Shown: positions 24,970 through 34,818, counted from the stretch's first letter. The stretch is 64,000 nt of DNA from Marinomonas sp. THO17 (GCF_040436405.1 NZ_AP031575.1:3785501-3849500), one strand, 5' to 3'. The notes: generated from the letters alone by a model not told the origin. Program-made: numbers and translations.

Positions 24970-25617
24970 ATGAATTTAAGCAATGTCAGCCTATTGGCCT
25001 TCCTTACACTCGGTTATTCCACTATGTCGTTTGCCGCGGGAAGCGGCGTAGACGCCGGCAGCATTCCCAGTATCTATGAGGGTGTCATCCTAGAAAAAGG
25101 TGAAGAAACAGAACCAACATGGGTACAAATGAGTGGGAATGGATCACAGTGGTACGCAACCGATGGTGCAATCGTAGGATTCGAACTTGGAGAAAATACC
25201 CAAGGTGATCAAGCGGTTGAGGCATTTAAAGCACACGGTTATAGTAATGTCCTTTTTACTTGGGATGACTACGCATCGCATAAAACAGTACAAATTGATG
25301 ATAAAGGTGGCCTCAAAAATTTCTACTGCGATTTCCAATATCTCATGACCGAAGTCTATTATGATGAATCAGGTTCTGATCGAAGCATTGAAGCGTTTCG
25401 TTGCCGTAAGATAAAAGACGATTATAAGGTTTCCTATCAGCTCTCTGTACGTTTTGATTCGCCTGATGGTAGAGCCGTTTGTCGAGACTGGACAGAAGAA
25501 GGATATGTTGCTGAATCATTTTCAAAAAGAATGTATCTCAATGGTATTCGCTATTCAGATACCGGTGACAACCAAATCACAACACTTTATTGCGTTATTC
25601 TTGAAAAAAATGATTAA
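24970..25617 (+). CDS. Secreted hypothetical protein with four cysteines
   Basis: A 215-residue protein with a clear signal peptide (LAFLTLGYSTMSFA/AG, about 22 residues), so it is periplasmic or secreted. The mature part is acidic and has no recognised domain. It has four cysteines (in FYCDFQ, AFRCRK, AVCRDW and LYCVIL), suggesting two disulfides. Aspartate, tyrosine and glycine are frequent, consistent with a beta-rich fold. An AAGAGGACAAGGAG ribosome binding site precedes the ATG. It stands alone and is followed by a long palindrome at 25661. No function proposed. Confidence 0.75.
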   Translation: MNLSNVSLLAFLTLGYSTMSFAAGSGVDAGSIPSIYEGVILEKGEETEPTWVQMSGNGSQWYATDGAIVGFELGENTQGDQAVEAFKAHGYSNVLFTWDDYASHKTVQIDDKGGLKNFYCDFQYLMTEVYYDESGSDRSIEAFRCRKIKDDYKVSYQLSVRFDSPDGRAVCRDWTEEGYVAESFSKRMYLNGIRYSDTGDNQITTLYCVILEKND

Positions 25618-25660
25618 CCATTAAACTCGTAAGAAAATAACGCAACAATCCCTAGTTGTA

Positions 25661-25727
25661 CTAGCTCAAACTTGATCTAACAGTTACCTGTTTTTCAGGT
25701 ACAGTTGTGAGATTAGATTTGAGCTAG
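25661..25727. terminator. 67-bp imperfect palindrome, possible terminator
   Basis: The arms CTAGCTCAAA...GTTACCTG and CAGGTACA...TTTGAGCTAG pair around a TTTTT loop. The outer 10 bp (CTAGCTCAAA/TTTGAGCTAG) and inner TACCTG/CAGGTA are perfect. The stem is far longer than a usual terminator and no T tract follows, so it could instead be a small palindromic mobile remnant. Confidence 0.5.
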
Positions 25728-25858
25728 ATTCTTCTTTGTCCAATCCTGCTTCTCCATTAATTAATGTTTCCAGTGGAATCATTGATAGAACATCCATACT
25801 AAGCTGCTATTGCTTTTATATTTTAATTTTTTGCTTCTTAAGATGAGTGCCCTGTTAA

Positions 25859-26345
25859 GCGTCGCTAGGGCATGGTGCGGCAGTCACTTTTCCGGATCGT
25901 CCGTATTTGGAGTGGCGCTTTTATTATGAAGATGGCACCGATTCTGGTTGGCATAAAAATCCACAAACCTATTTAGAGTTTGCAGAAAAAATACACCGCT
26001 ACTTTACCTCCATAGCCAATAATAATCCTGACTTAGCGGATTTCACGCAGTATCAAGATTGGCAGCAATTGGCCCCAAAAGTTTCCTCCATATTGAACAA
26101 ACAAGGTAAAAAACAACAGCGAATAAAGGCTTGGCAAGAGGCCGCTAAAGTTGATGGATTTTTTATATCCCCCCGAAACCATTCCTCAATATCGAGACTG
26201 GAATGAAGGTTTCCAGAATTTATCCTTAGGGAACAGTCAAGATGCAATGAAACATCCTATTTATGGCTTTTATCAAGCTGCTTCCTATCATCGCTGGTAT
26301 GTATTAAGAGATTTACTGCCTAAGCATGGTTTGATGGTAGCGTGA
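25859..26345 (+). pseudogene. 5'-truncated, frameshifted gene of unknown family
   Basis: A coding frame opens at 25859 without a start codon (reads SLGHGAAVTFPDRPYLEWRF...) and continues to about 26158. There the run of six T (26159-26164) shifts the frame; with five T it would continue as VDGF-LYPPETIPQYRDWNEGF to the stop at 26345. The joined product would be about 160 residues with many W, Y and P. The family was not recognised. The missing N-terminus suggests true decay, although the homopolymer shift alone could be a sequencing error. Confidence 0.55.
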
Positions 26346-26385
26346 AAGTAGCTTTATTTAAGATGATGCCGTGTTTAAGAGGATT

Positions 26386-26718
26386 TTCTAATATCTGCAT
26401 TGAGAGTAATACAATATGAGGTTAGTGGTGAGCCGGTTTGGCATCGTCATGAGAATGAAGACGAATTATTTTGGTGTTTAAAGGTCATCTTACGTTGAAA
26501 CTAAGAGACACCAATATTTAGCTTGAGCCAAGCGAAATGTTTGTTGTACCAAAAGGGGGCGAGCATTGTCCCTTGGCTTTTCCTGATACCAAATTTATGA
26601 TGATTGAATCGGCTAGTAGAGCACATACTGGTGAGTTGGAGTCTGATGTTACTGTTTCAGCAGAGCAACAAGAATGGATACAAGGTGAGATTGAATTCCT
26701 AGGAGAAATAGTGAAATG
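26386..26718 (+). pseudogene. Degraded cupin-domain gene
   Basis: The frame begins without a start (reads DFLISALRVIQYEVSGEPVW) and contains the cupin metal motif WHRHENEDELFW (H-x-H-x5-E). It shifts after the W to continue FKGHLTLKLRD, hits an in-frame TAG at about 26519, and then goes on LEPSEMFVVPKGGEHCPLAF. The end reads EFLGEIVK and stops at 26718, overlapping the next gene by 3 nt. Cupins of this small class bind metals. At least one frameshift plus one stop make it a pseudogene. Confidence 0.7.
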
Positions 26719-27120
26719 AGCAATCAATATCTAGCGTCGTGTTTGTGTGCCGGTGTTACTTTTTCTGCCCAAGGTTTTGGTGACTTGGTTGCAAATTGCC
26801 ACTGTGCAATGTGTCGAAAATTTCATGGGGCGGCATTTGCAACCTTAGTTGAGGTTAAGGGACTAAAGTGGTTGTCCGGCCAGGATTTATTAAAAAACTA
26901 TCGTGCCGCAAATGGAACGGTGAGAACCTTTTGTGGTTGTTGTGGCGCAAGCATTGGTTTTCGAAGTAAAGATGCTGCGATGGATGATATGGAAATAGCC
27001 ATTTCACTGTTTGATCAAGCGATACCTGTAAGGGTTGATGCTGAGATATATACTCATTATAAGGCGAATTGGTGTGTACTTTTGGAAGATGTACCAGCGT
27101 ATCCTGAAGGGCGAGATTAG
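26716..27120 (+). CDS. GFA family protein
   Basis: A 134-residue GFA/Mss4-fold protein with all zinc motifs: CLCAGVTF (about residues 9-16), CHCAMCRKFHG (about 29-39), and CGCCGASIGF (about 74-83). It has a distinct C-terminus (YKANWCVLLEDVPAYPEG). The start ATG overlaps the end of the cupin pseudogene by 3 nt, so the two were probably an operon. It is the third GFA gene in the window and is more like the typical family than the two in the cassette run. Substrate unknown. Confidence 0.88.
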   Translation: MSNQYLASCLCAGVTFSAQGFGDLVANCHCAMCRKFHGAAFATLVEVKGLKWLSGQDLLKNYRAANGTVRTFCGCCGASIGFRSKDAAMDDMEIAISLFDQAIPVRVDAEIYTHYKANWCVLLEDVPAYPEGRD

Positions 27121-27230
27121 TCATACAATAGTCGTTATAATGATTTTCAGTATTATTGATAATCACTTTACAAGACTATTTGGCAACGAAAAAATTCTCT
27201 AGCTTGTTGTTGTTTACTTAATGGAGTTCC

Positions 27231-27893
27231 ATGATGAAGTTTTTGGTGTTTCTTGGCAGTGTTCGTAACAGTACACCACCCAAACCTGCACGCTTGGGTG
27301 AGCGTGTTGCAAAGGCCTGTTTAGACTGTTTTGCTGAGCGTTTTGCCGAGCATGATATAGAACTCATTGATGCGCTAGATTATCCCATGGAGCCCGTCTT
27401 TAAACCGCATTTTGCTTATGCGAAGGGCAAGGCACCAACAGCACTCGATGCTTTGGCGGAAAAGATTGCCGCAGCCGATGGTTATATTATGGTTAGCCCG
27501 GAATACAACCATTCTATGAGTCCTGCTTTAGCGAATTTGTTGAATCATTTTGGTAGTTCGATATTTTCTTATAAGCCAAGCGCAATCGTTACTTACTCTG
27601 CTGGTCAGTGGGGTGGGATGCGAGCCGCAGTTGGCATGCGAAACTTTTTAGCCGAATTGGGTTGTTTGTCTGTCTCGGCAATGATTCATGTGCCTAAGGC
27701 GCAGGAAGTGTTCCATGAAGACGGCGCATTGCAAGCAGGTGAAGAGCAAAGTGCATGGTTTGATTACTTTGGCCGCAGCTTTTACCAATTGGTTTGGTGG
27801 GCGGAAGCAACCAAACAACAACGCAGTGTAGAAGACCCTTTTACCCATGCTAAGGTGTTTAAAACCACTCCATCACAACGCAATGCGCCATGA
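27231..27893 (+). CDS. NAD(P)H-dependent FMN reductase
   Basis: A 220-residue flavodoxin-fold protein of the NADPH-dependent FMN reductase family. The FMN phosphate loop is GSVRNSTPPKPARLGERVA, longer than the usual GSLRxxS loop by a PPKPA insertion. The second FMN contact is VSPEYNHSMSPALANLLNH, with the conserved PEYN. The third is YSAGQWGGMRA. It would reduce quinones or flavins with NAD(P)H in the cytoplasm. Start choice: ATG 27231 or the next ATG 27234; both follow TGGAG. It stands alone, convergent with the AraC regulator. Confidence 0.9.
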   Translation: MMKFLVFLGSVRNSTPPKPARLGERVAKACLDCFAERFAEHDIELIDALDYPMEPVFKPHFAYAKGKAPTALDALAEKIAAADGYIMVSPEYNHSMSPALANLLNHFGSSIFSYKPSAIVTYSAGQWGGMRAAVGMRNFLAELGCLSVSAMIHVPKAQEVFHEDGALQAGEEQSAWFDYFGRSFYQLVWWAEATKQQRSVEDPFTHAKVFKTTPSQRNAP

Positions 27894-27952
27894 TGTACGT
27901 ATCATTTTAAATGAGAACATCCATCAAACTCTAAAGAGGGTGAAAGCTATCC

Positions 27953-28900
27953 TTATGCTTTACGTTGTGACTGTCGAAATGATAGAGGCGAAATTCTAAA
28001 GTGTTTTTTGAAGACACTTCTTAATACACGATCCGATCCAAAGCCAACCTTTTCGGCGATGACATTGATAGAAAGCTCGCTATTTTTTAATAATACTTGT
28101 GCATTTTCTGCTCTTATTAAATTCAAATACGACATGGGGGTCATACCGACACAAGAAAAGAATTTTGCGGCGAGTGTGCTTCGCGACATGGCATTTTCTT
28201 TCGCCAAACTGGACAGGGTCCATGGCTTATCGTATTCACTATACATGCTTTTTAACACCAAGCTGATTTTAGGATCTGAGAGACCTTTTAGTAATCCCGT
28301 GGAAAATTTTTGACTGCGTAATATATGGCTGCGTATGGCGCTGACCAATGTTACTTCGGCTAAGTGAAGAGCTAAGGCGTAGTAACCTTGTTCTTTGTCT
28401 TCAATTAAAAAGTCAATGGCAGTATTCATTAATTGATTGGTATGAACTGCTTGTTTTGACAAATAGATGTGTGATGGTAACTCCTTGAGAATGCCGGAAG
28501 TAGTCGTTGTGCCAATATCAAAGGCCACACCAACTAAAATAGCAGCTTGTTGTGCTTCGCCTACTTTGACCGTGACGGTTGAAGAGTATTGTCTTTGAAT
28601 ATCATAAGGTTGATCTCGTGTTCCTTGCCAATCCAACTGATTGATATCGATAAATTGCTGGGCGCTGGTCTGGCCTAATCGGCAATCCCCTTCTCTAAGT
28701 GCGATGAGGCTGTCTTTGGGGTTGAGAATGAATTGTTGTTCACCGTAATCCAGTTGGATTGGGGGGCCTGACACCAGAGATAAGAAGTATGCTGGGGAGA
28801 AGTCAGTCACATGAACACCGCTTTCCGCGTGTAGCTCCCATCGAGAAATAGTCGTTGAATTTATTTTTAAACCGGTGAGCAATTGGCTCAATACATCCAT
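27953..28900 (-). CDS. AraC-family transcriptional regulator
   Basis: A 315-residue regulator. The N-terminal ~190 residues form a cupin-like ligand-binding domain of the type seen in AraC_binding_2/cupin_6 proteins (HVTDFSPAYFLSLVSGPP, then LIALREGDCRLG). The C-terminus has the two AraC helix-turn-helix units: WTLSSLAKENAMSRSTLAAKF and LSINVIAEKVGFGSDRVL, followed by FKKHFRISPLSFR. It is divergent from the flavin monooxygenase at 29048 with a 147-bp shared promoter region, so it probably controls that gene. The inducer is unknown. Confidence 0.9.
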   Translation of the reverse strand: MDVLSQLLTGLKINSTTISRWELHAESGVHVTDFSPAYFLSLVSGPPIQLDYGEQQFILNPKDSLIALREGDCRLGQTSAQQFIDINQLDWQGTRDQPYDIQRQYSSTVTVKVGEAQQAAILVGVAFDIGTTTTSGILKELPSHIYLSKQAVHTNQLMNTAIDFLIEDKEQGYYALALHLAEVTLVSAIRSHILRSQKFSTGLLKGLSDPKISLVLKSMYSEYDKPWTLSSLAKENAMSRSTLAAKFFSCVGMTPMSYLNLIRAENAQVLLKNSELSINVIAEKVGFGSDRVLRSVFKKHFRISPLSFRQSQRKA

Positions 28901-29047
28901 AGTCTCTCTCTTTTTATTATTTTTGATGCCGTTTTGATCTGGACGAATTTTCCGCTATTACGGACTTCTACATGTTTATTGTCCAATTTATAGGGGGATA
29001 ATACTGTCTGTTTGCATAACTCACAATAACAATAAAGAGGTGAAAAC

Positions 29048-30262
29048 ATGATAGAAAAAGGCAAGCGCGTTGCTATTGTTGGTGCTGGACCTGGTGGTAT
29101 TTCCGCTGCATTGGGCCTGCTTAAGCAAGGTTACCAAGTCACAGTGTATGAAAGTCATCCTGAGCCGAAACCTTTAGGTGGAGCGGTTTTACTGAGTGTT
29201 CCTGTTTTAGCGGTATTGCGTTATTACGGTATTGATCTAGACAATTTTGGTAAAAAAACCAAAGTCGAATTTCACAATCAGAAAGGCAAAATTCGCGCAA
29301 ATTTAGCTTGGAATCCCAAGGTGGAAAAAGCATTTGGGATAGAAGGTTGGCATTATGGTGTGTTGCGAAAAAGTGCTTTTGGACACATGTTGGCTCAGTT
29401 ACCTTCGCACGTCATTCAAGCAAACAAATGCTTTTCTCATTACCGCGAAACAGAGCATGAAATTGAGCTGTATTTTGACAATGGTGACATGGCAACGGCA
29501 GACATTTTAATTGGCGCAGATGGCATTCGTTCTAAAGTCTCACAACAAGCCTTTGGCGAAGCGAACCTATTTCATGTTGGTTTGCGAGTATGGTTAGCCT
29601 GGTGTGATCCGATTGAGGGTTTACCAGATGATCGTGGTGTCATATCTCATTCCGATAAATATCAAGCAAGCTATTTTCCTATGCTTCACGATGGCAAGCC
29701 TGGGTTTGAATGGTGGTTTGTCGAAGCCAGAAAGGAGAACGCAGCTGAGCCCAAAGACCCAAAAGCCTACCTCAGCAATATAGCTAAAGACTTTGCATCT
29801 CCTATGAAACGCTTTATTGAAGCAACAGATTTTAGTCGTCAGATCTTTCCTTGGGATATCTACAATCGTCCTTCCTTGAAGCATTGGTCAAAGGGACGAG
29901 TGGTGTGTATTGGTGATGCCGTTCACCCAGTGTCACCTTATGCCGCTTATGGAATGGGTATGGCGATAGAGGATGGTTATTTTCTGGCGAAATTTCTCGG
30001 TGGGCAAGCGTTAACCGATATTAATATCGTGAAGGACGCTTTTGCTGCATTTGAGAAGCAAAGAGTGGACTATGTGAATCATCAAGTTGAATTCGCCCGA
30101 ACATTAGGGAATGTGTTTCACAAACTGCCTTGGCCACTAGCAAAAGTGAGAGATTTTATTTATGACCATACTGGGTTATTAAATACGCAATTAAATAAGG
30201 ATTACTTAGGAACTCAAGAAGCCATGTGTTTGTCGATGACGGACTTGCACCAGTCTAGTTAG
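29048..30262 (+). CDS. FAD-dependent monooxygenase (aromatic hydroxylase fold)
   Basis: A 404-residue flavoprotein hydroxylase. The dinucleotide-binding motif is IVGAGPGGISAALGLLKQGY at the N-terminus. The DG motif reads ILIGADGIRSKVSQ, and the GD motif is VVCIGDAVHPVSPYAAYGMG. This set defines group A flavin monooxygenases that hydroxylate aromatic or polycyclic compounds with NAD(P)H. TetX-like drug-modifying enzymes share this layout but I see nothing specific for them. It is divergent from an AraC regulator that likely responds to its substrate. An AAGAGG ribosome binding site precedes the ATG. Confidence 0.88.
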   Translation: MIEKGKRVAIVGAGPGGISAALGLLKQGYQVTVYESHPEPKPLGGAVLLSVPVLAVLRYYGIDLDNFGKKTKVEFHNQKGKIRANLAWNPKVEKAFGIEGWHYGVLRKSAFGHMLAQLPSHVIQANKCFSHYRETEHEIELYFDNGDMATADILIGADGIRSKVSQQAFGEANLFHVGLRVWLAWCDPIEGLPDDRGVISHSDKYQASYFPMLHDGKPGFEWWFVEARKENAAEPKDPKAYLSNIAKDFASPMKRFIEATDFSRQIFPWDIYNRPSLKHWSKGRVVCIGDAVHPVSPYAAYGMGMAIEDGYFLAKFLGGQALTDINIVKDAFAAFEKQRVDYVNHQVEFARTLGNVFHKLPWPLAKVRDFIYDHTGLLNTQLNKDYLGTQEAMCLSMTDLHQSS

Positions 30263-30438
30263 TAAGCTAATGGATTAAATGTCTATTGCTTCTGGAGCTT
30301 AGCCGTTTCGTTGTTATGATGAAGCGGCTTTTTGAGCTGAGACAATGTCGACGACTTTGGTTTCTGTGTCAGCCAACAGCACTTTTTATAGAAATCAAAC
30401 AGTGAAGTAATACCCTGAATATGACTCGACTTTTCAAT

Positions 30439-30469
30439 AAAAAAAGCGAGCAATTGAACTCGCTTTTTT
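30439..30469. terminator. Bidirectional rho-independent terminator
   Basis: AAAAAAGCGAG/CTCGCTTTTTT forms a strong stem with an 8-nt loop, with A and T tracts on either side. It serves the monooxygenase gene (+) and the DUF465 gene (-). Confidence 0.85.
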
Positions 30470-30492
30470 AAACCTAGTTATTGTAAACAAGG

Positions 30493-30753
30493 TTAGGCTT
30501 TTTCAGCAGCGGCTATGCTGGCTTTGATATAGCCTTGTAGAGTGTCTTTAAGTTGTAGGCGTTGTTTTTTTAAGCTTTCTTCCTGCTGTGTTGTCGCTGG
30601 AATAATTTCCTTTTCCATCTTTTCTATTTCGTGAGTTAAATGATTGTATTCATTATAAAGCTTTCTAAAGTGAGCATCTTCCATTTTGAGGTCATGGATA
30701 TCGTCTTTATACTCGGGAAACTCATTGATTAAACTGTGGTCAGAAATTGGCAT
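30493..30753 (-). CDS. DUF465 (YdcH-like) family protein
   Basis: An 86-residue helical protein. It opens ISDHSLINEFPEYKDDIHDL, then HFRKLYNEYNHLTHEIEKME and the final LKKQRLQLKDTLQGYI, the full DUF465 pattern with LKK-RL-LKD. These small coiled-coil proteins are widespread and of unknown role. A GGAG ribosome binding site lies just upstream of the start. It stands alone, ended by a strong bidirectional terminator. Confidence 0.9.
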   Translation of the reverse strand: MPISDHSLINEFPEYKDDIHDLKMEDAHFRKLYNEYNHLTHEIEKMEKEIIPATTQQEESLKKQRLQLKDTLQGYIKASIAAAEKA

Positions 30754-31224
30754 GTTATCCTCCGATGCGTGTTTACTGATTCATTATGCTCATTTATAGA
30801 TTAGTCGAGACGCAGAAATAGATTTTTGATCCTTGTCAGCTTTTCTTACGTCAGTATTAATAGGGTTTCTCACTCTGTTCATCGAACTGTCGAATACTAG
30901 GTAAAATATTCATGTTTGCTTCAGCTCATCCCTATTTAATTAGGCTTTTGCTTGGCAGTAGATACCTTGAGACGGAGTTGATTAACGACGCTATATCAAA
31001 GTATAGGAGACAAGTGTCCGCTTTGCTGTGTAATCTAATAGAGATTGAGAAAATCTTCTTAGATCACAAATAACATCTATGACCTTCATATTTCAGCTAT
31101 AGGGACTATTCGAATTCTGACAAACCTATTGATATCACCTCTAGTGGGGGTGTCGCGGTTTGTGATCTTGTTTGTCAAAATAGAATGCAATCAGTAACCA
31201 GAAGATAAGGCGAAGTGAGTAGAT
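30754..31224. other. 471-bp intergenic region without a gene
   Basis: AT-rich, with stops in all frames at short intervals. No hairpin with a T tract, RNA gene or repeat was recognised. It holds the promoter of the DUF465 gene near 30770. An undetected small RNA cannot be excluded. Confidence 0.4.
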
Positions 31225-31605
31225 TCAGTCTTGTTGGTCTTCACGTACAGGCAATCTGAGCAGATAAATGCTGACGCATGTACCTATGGTTATTAAGCCA
31301 ATGGTTGCCCAAAAACGATAAACAATGAGCATGGAAATGCTCATTCCCACCCACATGAAAAGAATGGCGCGGTTGCGTGAACGTCTAGGAATACCGTCTT
31401 CGGACTGCCAATCTCGCACGATAGGGCCAAAAAATTTGTGATTGAGTAACCAGTTGTGAAAGCGCTCAGACGATTTCGAAAAGCACCAAGCGGCCAGTAA
31501 AACCAAGGGTGTGGTGGGCAATAAAGGCAAATAAATACCAATAATGCCGGTGATCAGAGAAAACCAGCCCAGCGCGAGATAAAAATACTTTTTGGCTGGC
31601 ATCAT
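31225..31605 (-). CDS. DUF454 (YbaN) family inner-membrane protein
   Basis: A 126-residue membrane protein starting at the ATG at 31605, chosen because TTAAGG lies 8 nt upstream (the frame is open to GTG 31614). The family pattern is complete: ALGWFSLITGIIGIYLPLLP with TTPLVLLAAWCFSKSSERF, a short HNWLLNHKFFGPIVRDW loop, then a second hydrophobic pair. YbaN proteins are of unknown role. The gene follows rnt by 63 bp on the same strand and may share its transcript. Confidence 0.88.
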   Translation of the reverse strand: MMPAKKYFYLALGWFSLITGIIGIYLPLLPTTPLVLLAAWCFSKSSERFHNWLLNHKFFGPIVRDWQSEDGIPRRSRNRAILFMWVGMSISMLIVYRFWATIGLITIGTCVSIYLLRLPVREDQQD

Positions 31606-31668
31606 AGCAAACACCTTAATGGCAATAGGCAGTTCATAATATACTGCTTGTCCTTATTATTATGGGAC

Positions 31669-32337
31669 TTATTGACCGGAATGGAAAATGGCCGACATGT
31701 CTTCCTCTGGAGTATTTTCAATGCATGGCCAGCCGCCTAGTCGTTTCCAACGATTAACCATTTCACAGAAGAGCTCAGCGGTTTTTTCTGTGTCGTATTT
31801 TGCTGAGTGTGCTTCAGAATTACTAAAGGGAATTGCCGCCGCCTCGCAGGCTTTGGCCAATACCGTTTGACCAAAAACCAACCCAGCTAAACTGGCGGTA
31901 TCGAAGCTAGAGAATGGATGGAAAGGATTGCGTTTTATTTCAGCACGCTCAATAGCGGCATTTAAAAAACCATGATCAAAGGCGGCATTATGACCTACCA
32001 AGATAGCGCGTTTACAACCTACTGATTTCAATTCTTTGCGCACTTTGGAGAACATTTGTGTGATGGCTTCACCTTCTGATACATCGTCTCGGCCAGGCTC
32101 AAAAGGATCAATTCCAGTGAAGTCGAGAGCGGCTTTTTCAAGATTAGCGCCTTCGAATGGCTTGATCAGGAAACCTATGGTTTCATGTATATAAAGATCA
32201 CCGTTTTCATCCATTCTTAGAATGCTGGCAGCTATTTCTAATAACGCATCGGTTTTTTGATTAAAGCCTGCGGTTTCTACGTCGATAACAACGGGTAGGA
32301 AACCTCGGAATCGATCTTTGATTTCATGGTTTGACAA
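31669..32337 (-). CDS. rnt: Ribonuclease T (3'-5' exoribonuclease)
   Basis: A 222-residue DEDD exonuclease closely matching E. coli RNase T. Catalytic motifs are [22 protein letters not shown] (Exo I), [14 protein letters not shown] (Exo II) and the Exo [17 protein letters not shown]. It also keeps [17 protein letters not shown] and [10 protein letters not shown]. RNase T trims the CCA end of tRNA and 3' ends of stable RNAs. The TTG at 32337 is taken as start: AAGGA lies 8 nt upstream and the protein then begins as RNase T does; the open frame up to 32433 is probably not translated. It is divergent from motY. Confidence 0.92.
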   Translation of the reverse strand: MSNHEIKDRFRGFLPVVIDVETAGFNQKTDALLEIAASILRMDENGDLYIHETIGFLIKPFEGANLEKAALDFTGIDPFEPGRDDVSEGEAITQMFSKVRKELKSVGCKRAILVGHNAAFDHGFLNAAIERAEIKRNPFHPFSSFDTASLAGLVFGQTVLAKACEAAAIPFSNSEAHSAKYDTEKTAELFCEMVNRWKRLGGWPCIENTPEEDMSAIFHSGQ

Positions 32338-32432
32338 ATGAGGGTCCTTAATTCTGCCGCGTATTTGAGAATATCGGTATACAATAGGATGTGATGATAA
32401 CACAATTGAATATGCTTGAACGAGATGTCTCA

Positions 32433-33314
32433 ATGGGAATCGCCCAACAACTTTTAATTCGCTCTGCGTTTTGTTTTGCCGCTTGTTTGCCTGTGACGCA
32501 AGTGCAAGCCTTAACGCATTATCAGTCTGGTATTACCGATTCAAAATGGTTGCTGTCTGGGGACATCTTCTCGTGTAGTTTGACGCATCCTGTTGCGCAT
32601 TATGGTGAAGGTCAGTTTATCAAGGAAGCGGGCGAACCTATGAAGTTTGTGTTGCAACCTCGTAATGAAAAGCTTGGCCCTGGCCAAGTGTATATTATCT
32701 CCCAAGCACCACAATGGTCACCAGGTGTTAAGCCAGAAACCCTCGAAATTTTGCCTTACCCGGGTTATGGATTAACGGTAGAAGTCGGCGGTAAAGTGGC
32801 GGAGCGTATGTTGACCAGTTTGGATAGAGGTCGTCATCCGATTGTTGCTGGGCGTGCGTGGGAAGACAGTCGTGAGACAGTGGAAGTAAGCTTATCAAAC
32901 ATCAATTTTGCTCCAGCTTATAATGAGTTTCGTCGTTGTTTATCAACCTTATTGCCGGTGAATTATGATCAGATTGCCCGTACGGCGGCCTTGTTTCCAA
33001 TTAATGGTGTGAATTTGACAGACCGTATTAAAGCGCGTTTGGATTTGGTGGCTCTGTATGTATCATCTGATCCAACGGTGGAATACATTTATATTGATGG
33101 TCACACCGACAATATAGGTTCTCGTCGCGATAACCGTGAATTGTCTAAATTGCGAGCGGAAAAAGTAACGGCGTATTTATTGGAAAAAGGCGTGCCCGCA
33201 GGGAAAATTATTTCCCGTTACCATGGTGAGCGTTACCCATCGACCACCAATAATAATCCGCAAGGGCGAGAGCGTAACCGTCGTGTGACCATTCGGTTAG
33301 AAAAAAGTGAGTAG
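32433..33314 (+). CDS. motY: Sodium-type flagellar protein MotY (OmpA-family)
   Basis: A 293-residue exported protein. The signal peptide ends near TQVQA/LT. The N-terminal ~150 residues form the MotY-specific domain ([20 protein letters not shown], then [20 protein letters not shown]). The C-terminal OmpA domain binds peptidoglycan ([37 protein letters not shown]). MotY forms the T ring around the polar flagellar motor stator. ATG 32433 is used; ATG 32391 and 32412 are in frame but would lengthen the signal peptide without better ribosome binding sites. Neighbours rnt and argG are as in Pseudomonas, but pyrC is absent between rnt and motY. Confidence 0.88.
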   Translation: MGIAQQLLIRSAFCFAACLPVTQVQALTHYQSGITDSKWLLSGDIFSCSLTHPVAHYGEGQFIKEAGEPMKFVLQPRNEKLGPGQVYIISQAPQWSPGVKPETLEILPYPGYGLTVEVGGKVAERMLTSLDRGRHPIVAGRAWEDSRETVEVSLSNINFAPAYNEFRRCLSTLLPVNYDQIARTAALFPINGVNLTDRIKARLDLVALYVSSDPTVEYIYIDGHTDNIGSRRDNRELSKLRAEKVTAYLLEKGVPAGKIISRYHGERYPSTTNNNPQGRERNRRVTIRLEKSE

Positions 33315-33380
33315 GCTTCAGCCAGTTATTAATATCGAGTTGGCTTAAATATTTTACAACAGATATACCCGCGTTTTTGG

Positions 33381-33424
33381 AAGCTCCATTCGATCACAAA
33401 ATATCGGTGAGAATGGGGCTTTTT
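33381..33424 (+). terminator. Rho-independent terminator after motY
   Basis: AAGCTCCATTC and GAATGGGGCTT form an 11-bp stem with one mismatch, followed by a TTTT tract, between motY and argG. Confidence 0.75.
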
Positions 33425-33545
33425 ACTTGCTAAGCCAGTAGTGAAAATTTAAACTTAGCTCCCTTTTTTAATTTATTTGCGCCGCCCTGTACTGGTTTAA
33501 AAGCATTGGCGTGGGAGCGCGAGCTCGTTGAGGAGAATAGAAATA

Positions 33546-34775
33546 ATGTCTGACGTGAAGAAGGTAGTGCTTGCTTATTCAGGCGGCCTTGATACTTCTG
33601 TGATCGTGAAGTGGCTTCAAGAAGAGTATAACTGTGAAGTGGTGACCTTTACCGCTGACCTAGGACAGGGTGAAGAGGTTGAACCAGCTCGCGCGAAAGC
33701 TCAAGCGTTGGGTATTAAAGAAATCTACATCGAAGATTTGCGCGAAGAATTTGTGCGTGATTTCGTTTTCCCTATGTTCCGAGCGAACACCATTTACGAA
33801 GGTGAGTACCTATTGGGTACTTCTATCGCACGTCCTTTGATCGCCAAGCGTTTGATTGAAATCGCTAACGAAACTGGAGCGGATGCGATTGCACATGGTG
33901 CGACTGGTAAAGGTAACGATCAAGTACGTTTTGAATTGGGTGCATACGCCCTAAAACCTGGTGTAAAAGTCATTGCGCCTTGGCGTGAGTGGGATTTAAC
34001 GTCTCGTGAAACCCTCATGGCATACTGTGAAAAGCATCAGATCCCAGTGGACTTCTCTAACAAGAAGAAAAAATCTCCTTATTCTATGGATGCCAACTTA
34101 CTTCATATCTCTTATGAAGGAGACTTGTTGGAAGACCCTTGGACAGAAGCGGAAGCCGATATGTGGCGTTGGTCTGTGTCTCCTGAAGAAGCACCAAATG
34201 AGCCGACGTATCTTGAAATCGGTTATGAAAAAGGCGATCCAGTTTCCATCAATGGTGAAGTCATGTCGCCTGCTACCATCTTGGCAACCTTGAACAAGAT
34301 TGGTGGTGAGAATGGTATTGGTCGTGTGGACATAGTTGAAAACCGTTTCGTTGGCATGAAAGCCCGTGGTTGTTACGAAACACCTGGTGGCACCATCATG
34401 ATGAAAGCCCACCGTGCGATTGAGTCCATCACTTTAGACCGTGAAGCGGCGCACTTGAAAGATGAAATCATGCCGCGTTATGCAAAAATCATTTACAACG
34501 GGTTCTGGTGGTCTGAAGAACGTCGTATGATGCAAGCTTTGATCGATGCGTCACAAGAACACGTAAAGGGTACGGTTCGTTTGAAATTGTACAAAGGCAA
34601 TGTAGAAGTGGTTGGTCGTCAATCGCCAAACAGCTTGTTTGATAGCTCGGTTGCTACTTTTGAAGACGATGCCGGTGCTTACGATCAGAAAGATGCTGCT
34701 GGTTTCATTAAATTGAACGCTTTGCGTATGCGTATTGCGGCGCAAAAAGGCCGTGGTTTCTTAGACAAAAAATAA
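33546..34775 (+). CDS. argG: Argininosuccinate synthase
   Basis: A 409-residue enzyme of arginine biosynthesis. It condenses citrulline and aspartate using ATP. The ATP pyrophosphatase loop is [17 protein letters not shown] at the N-terminus. The substrate-binding segments [15 protein letters not shown] and YETPGGTI are present. ATG 33546 is chosen, with GAGGAG 10 nt upstream, over the codon at 33528. The length fits the ArgG type found in Pseudomonas and cyanobacteria (about 405), not the longer E. coli form. It is followed by a strong terminator. Confidence 0.96.
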   Translation: MSDVKKVVLAYSGGLDTSVIVKWLQEEYNCEVVTFTADLGQGEEVEPARAKAQALGIKEIYIEDLREEFVRDFVFPMFRANTIYEGEYLLGTSIARPLIAKRLIEIANETGADAIAHGATGKGNDQVRFELGAYALKPGVKVIAPWREWDLTSRETLMAYCEKHQIPVDFSNKKKKSPYSMDANLLHISYEGDLLEDPWTEAEADMWRWSVSPEEAPNEPTYLEIGYEKGDPVSINGEVMSPATILATLNKIGGENGIGRVDIVENRFVGMKARGCYETPGGTIMMKAHRAIESITLDREAAHLKDEIMPRYAKIIYNGFWWSEERRMMQALIDASQEHVKGTVRLKLYKGNVEVVGRQSPNSLFDSSVATFEDDAGAYDQKDAAGFIKLNALRMRIAAQKGRGFLDKK

Positions 34776-34818
34776 GGCAGTAGTGAGACCTTGCCAAGGG
34801 TCTCATGCCAAATCAAAT

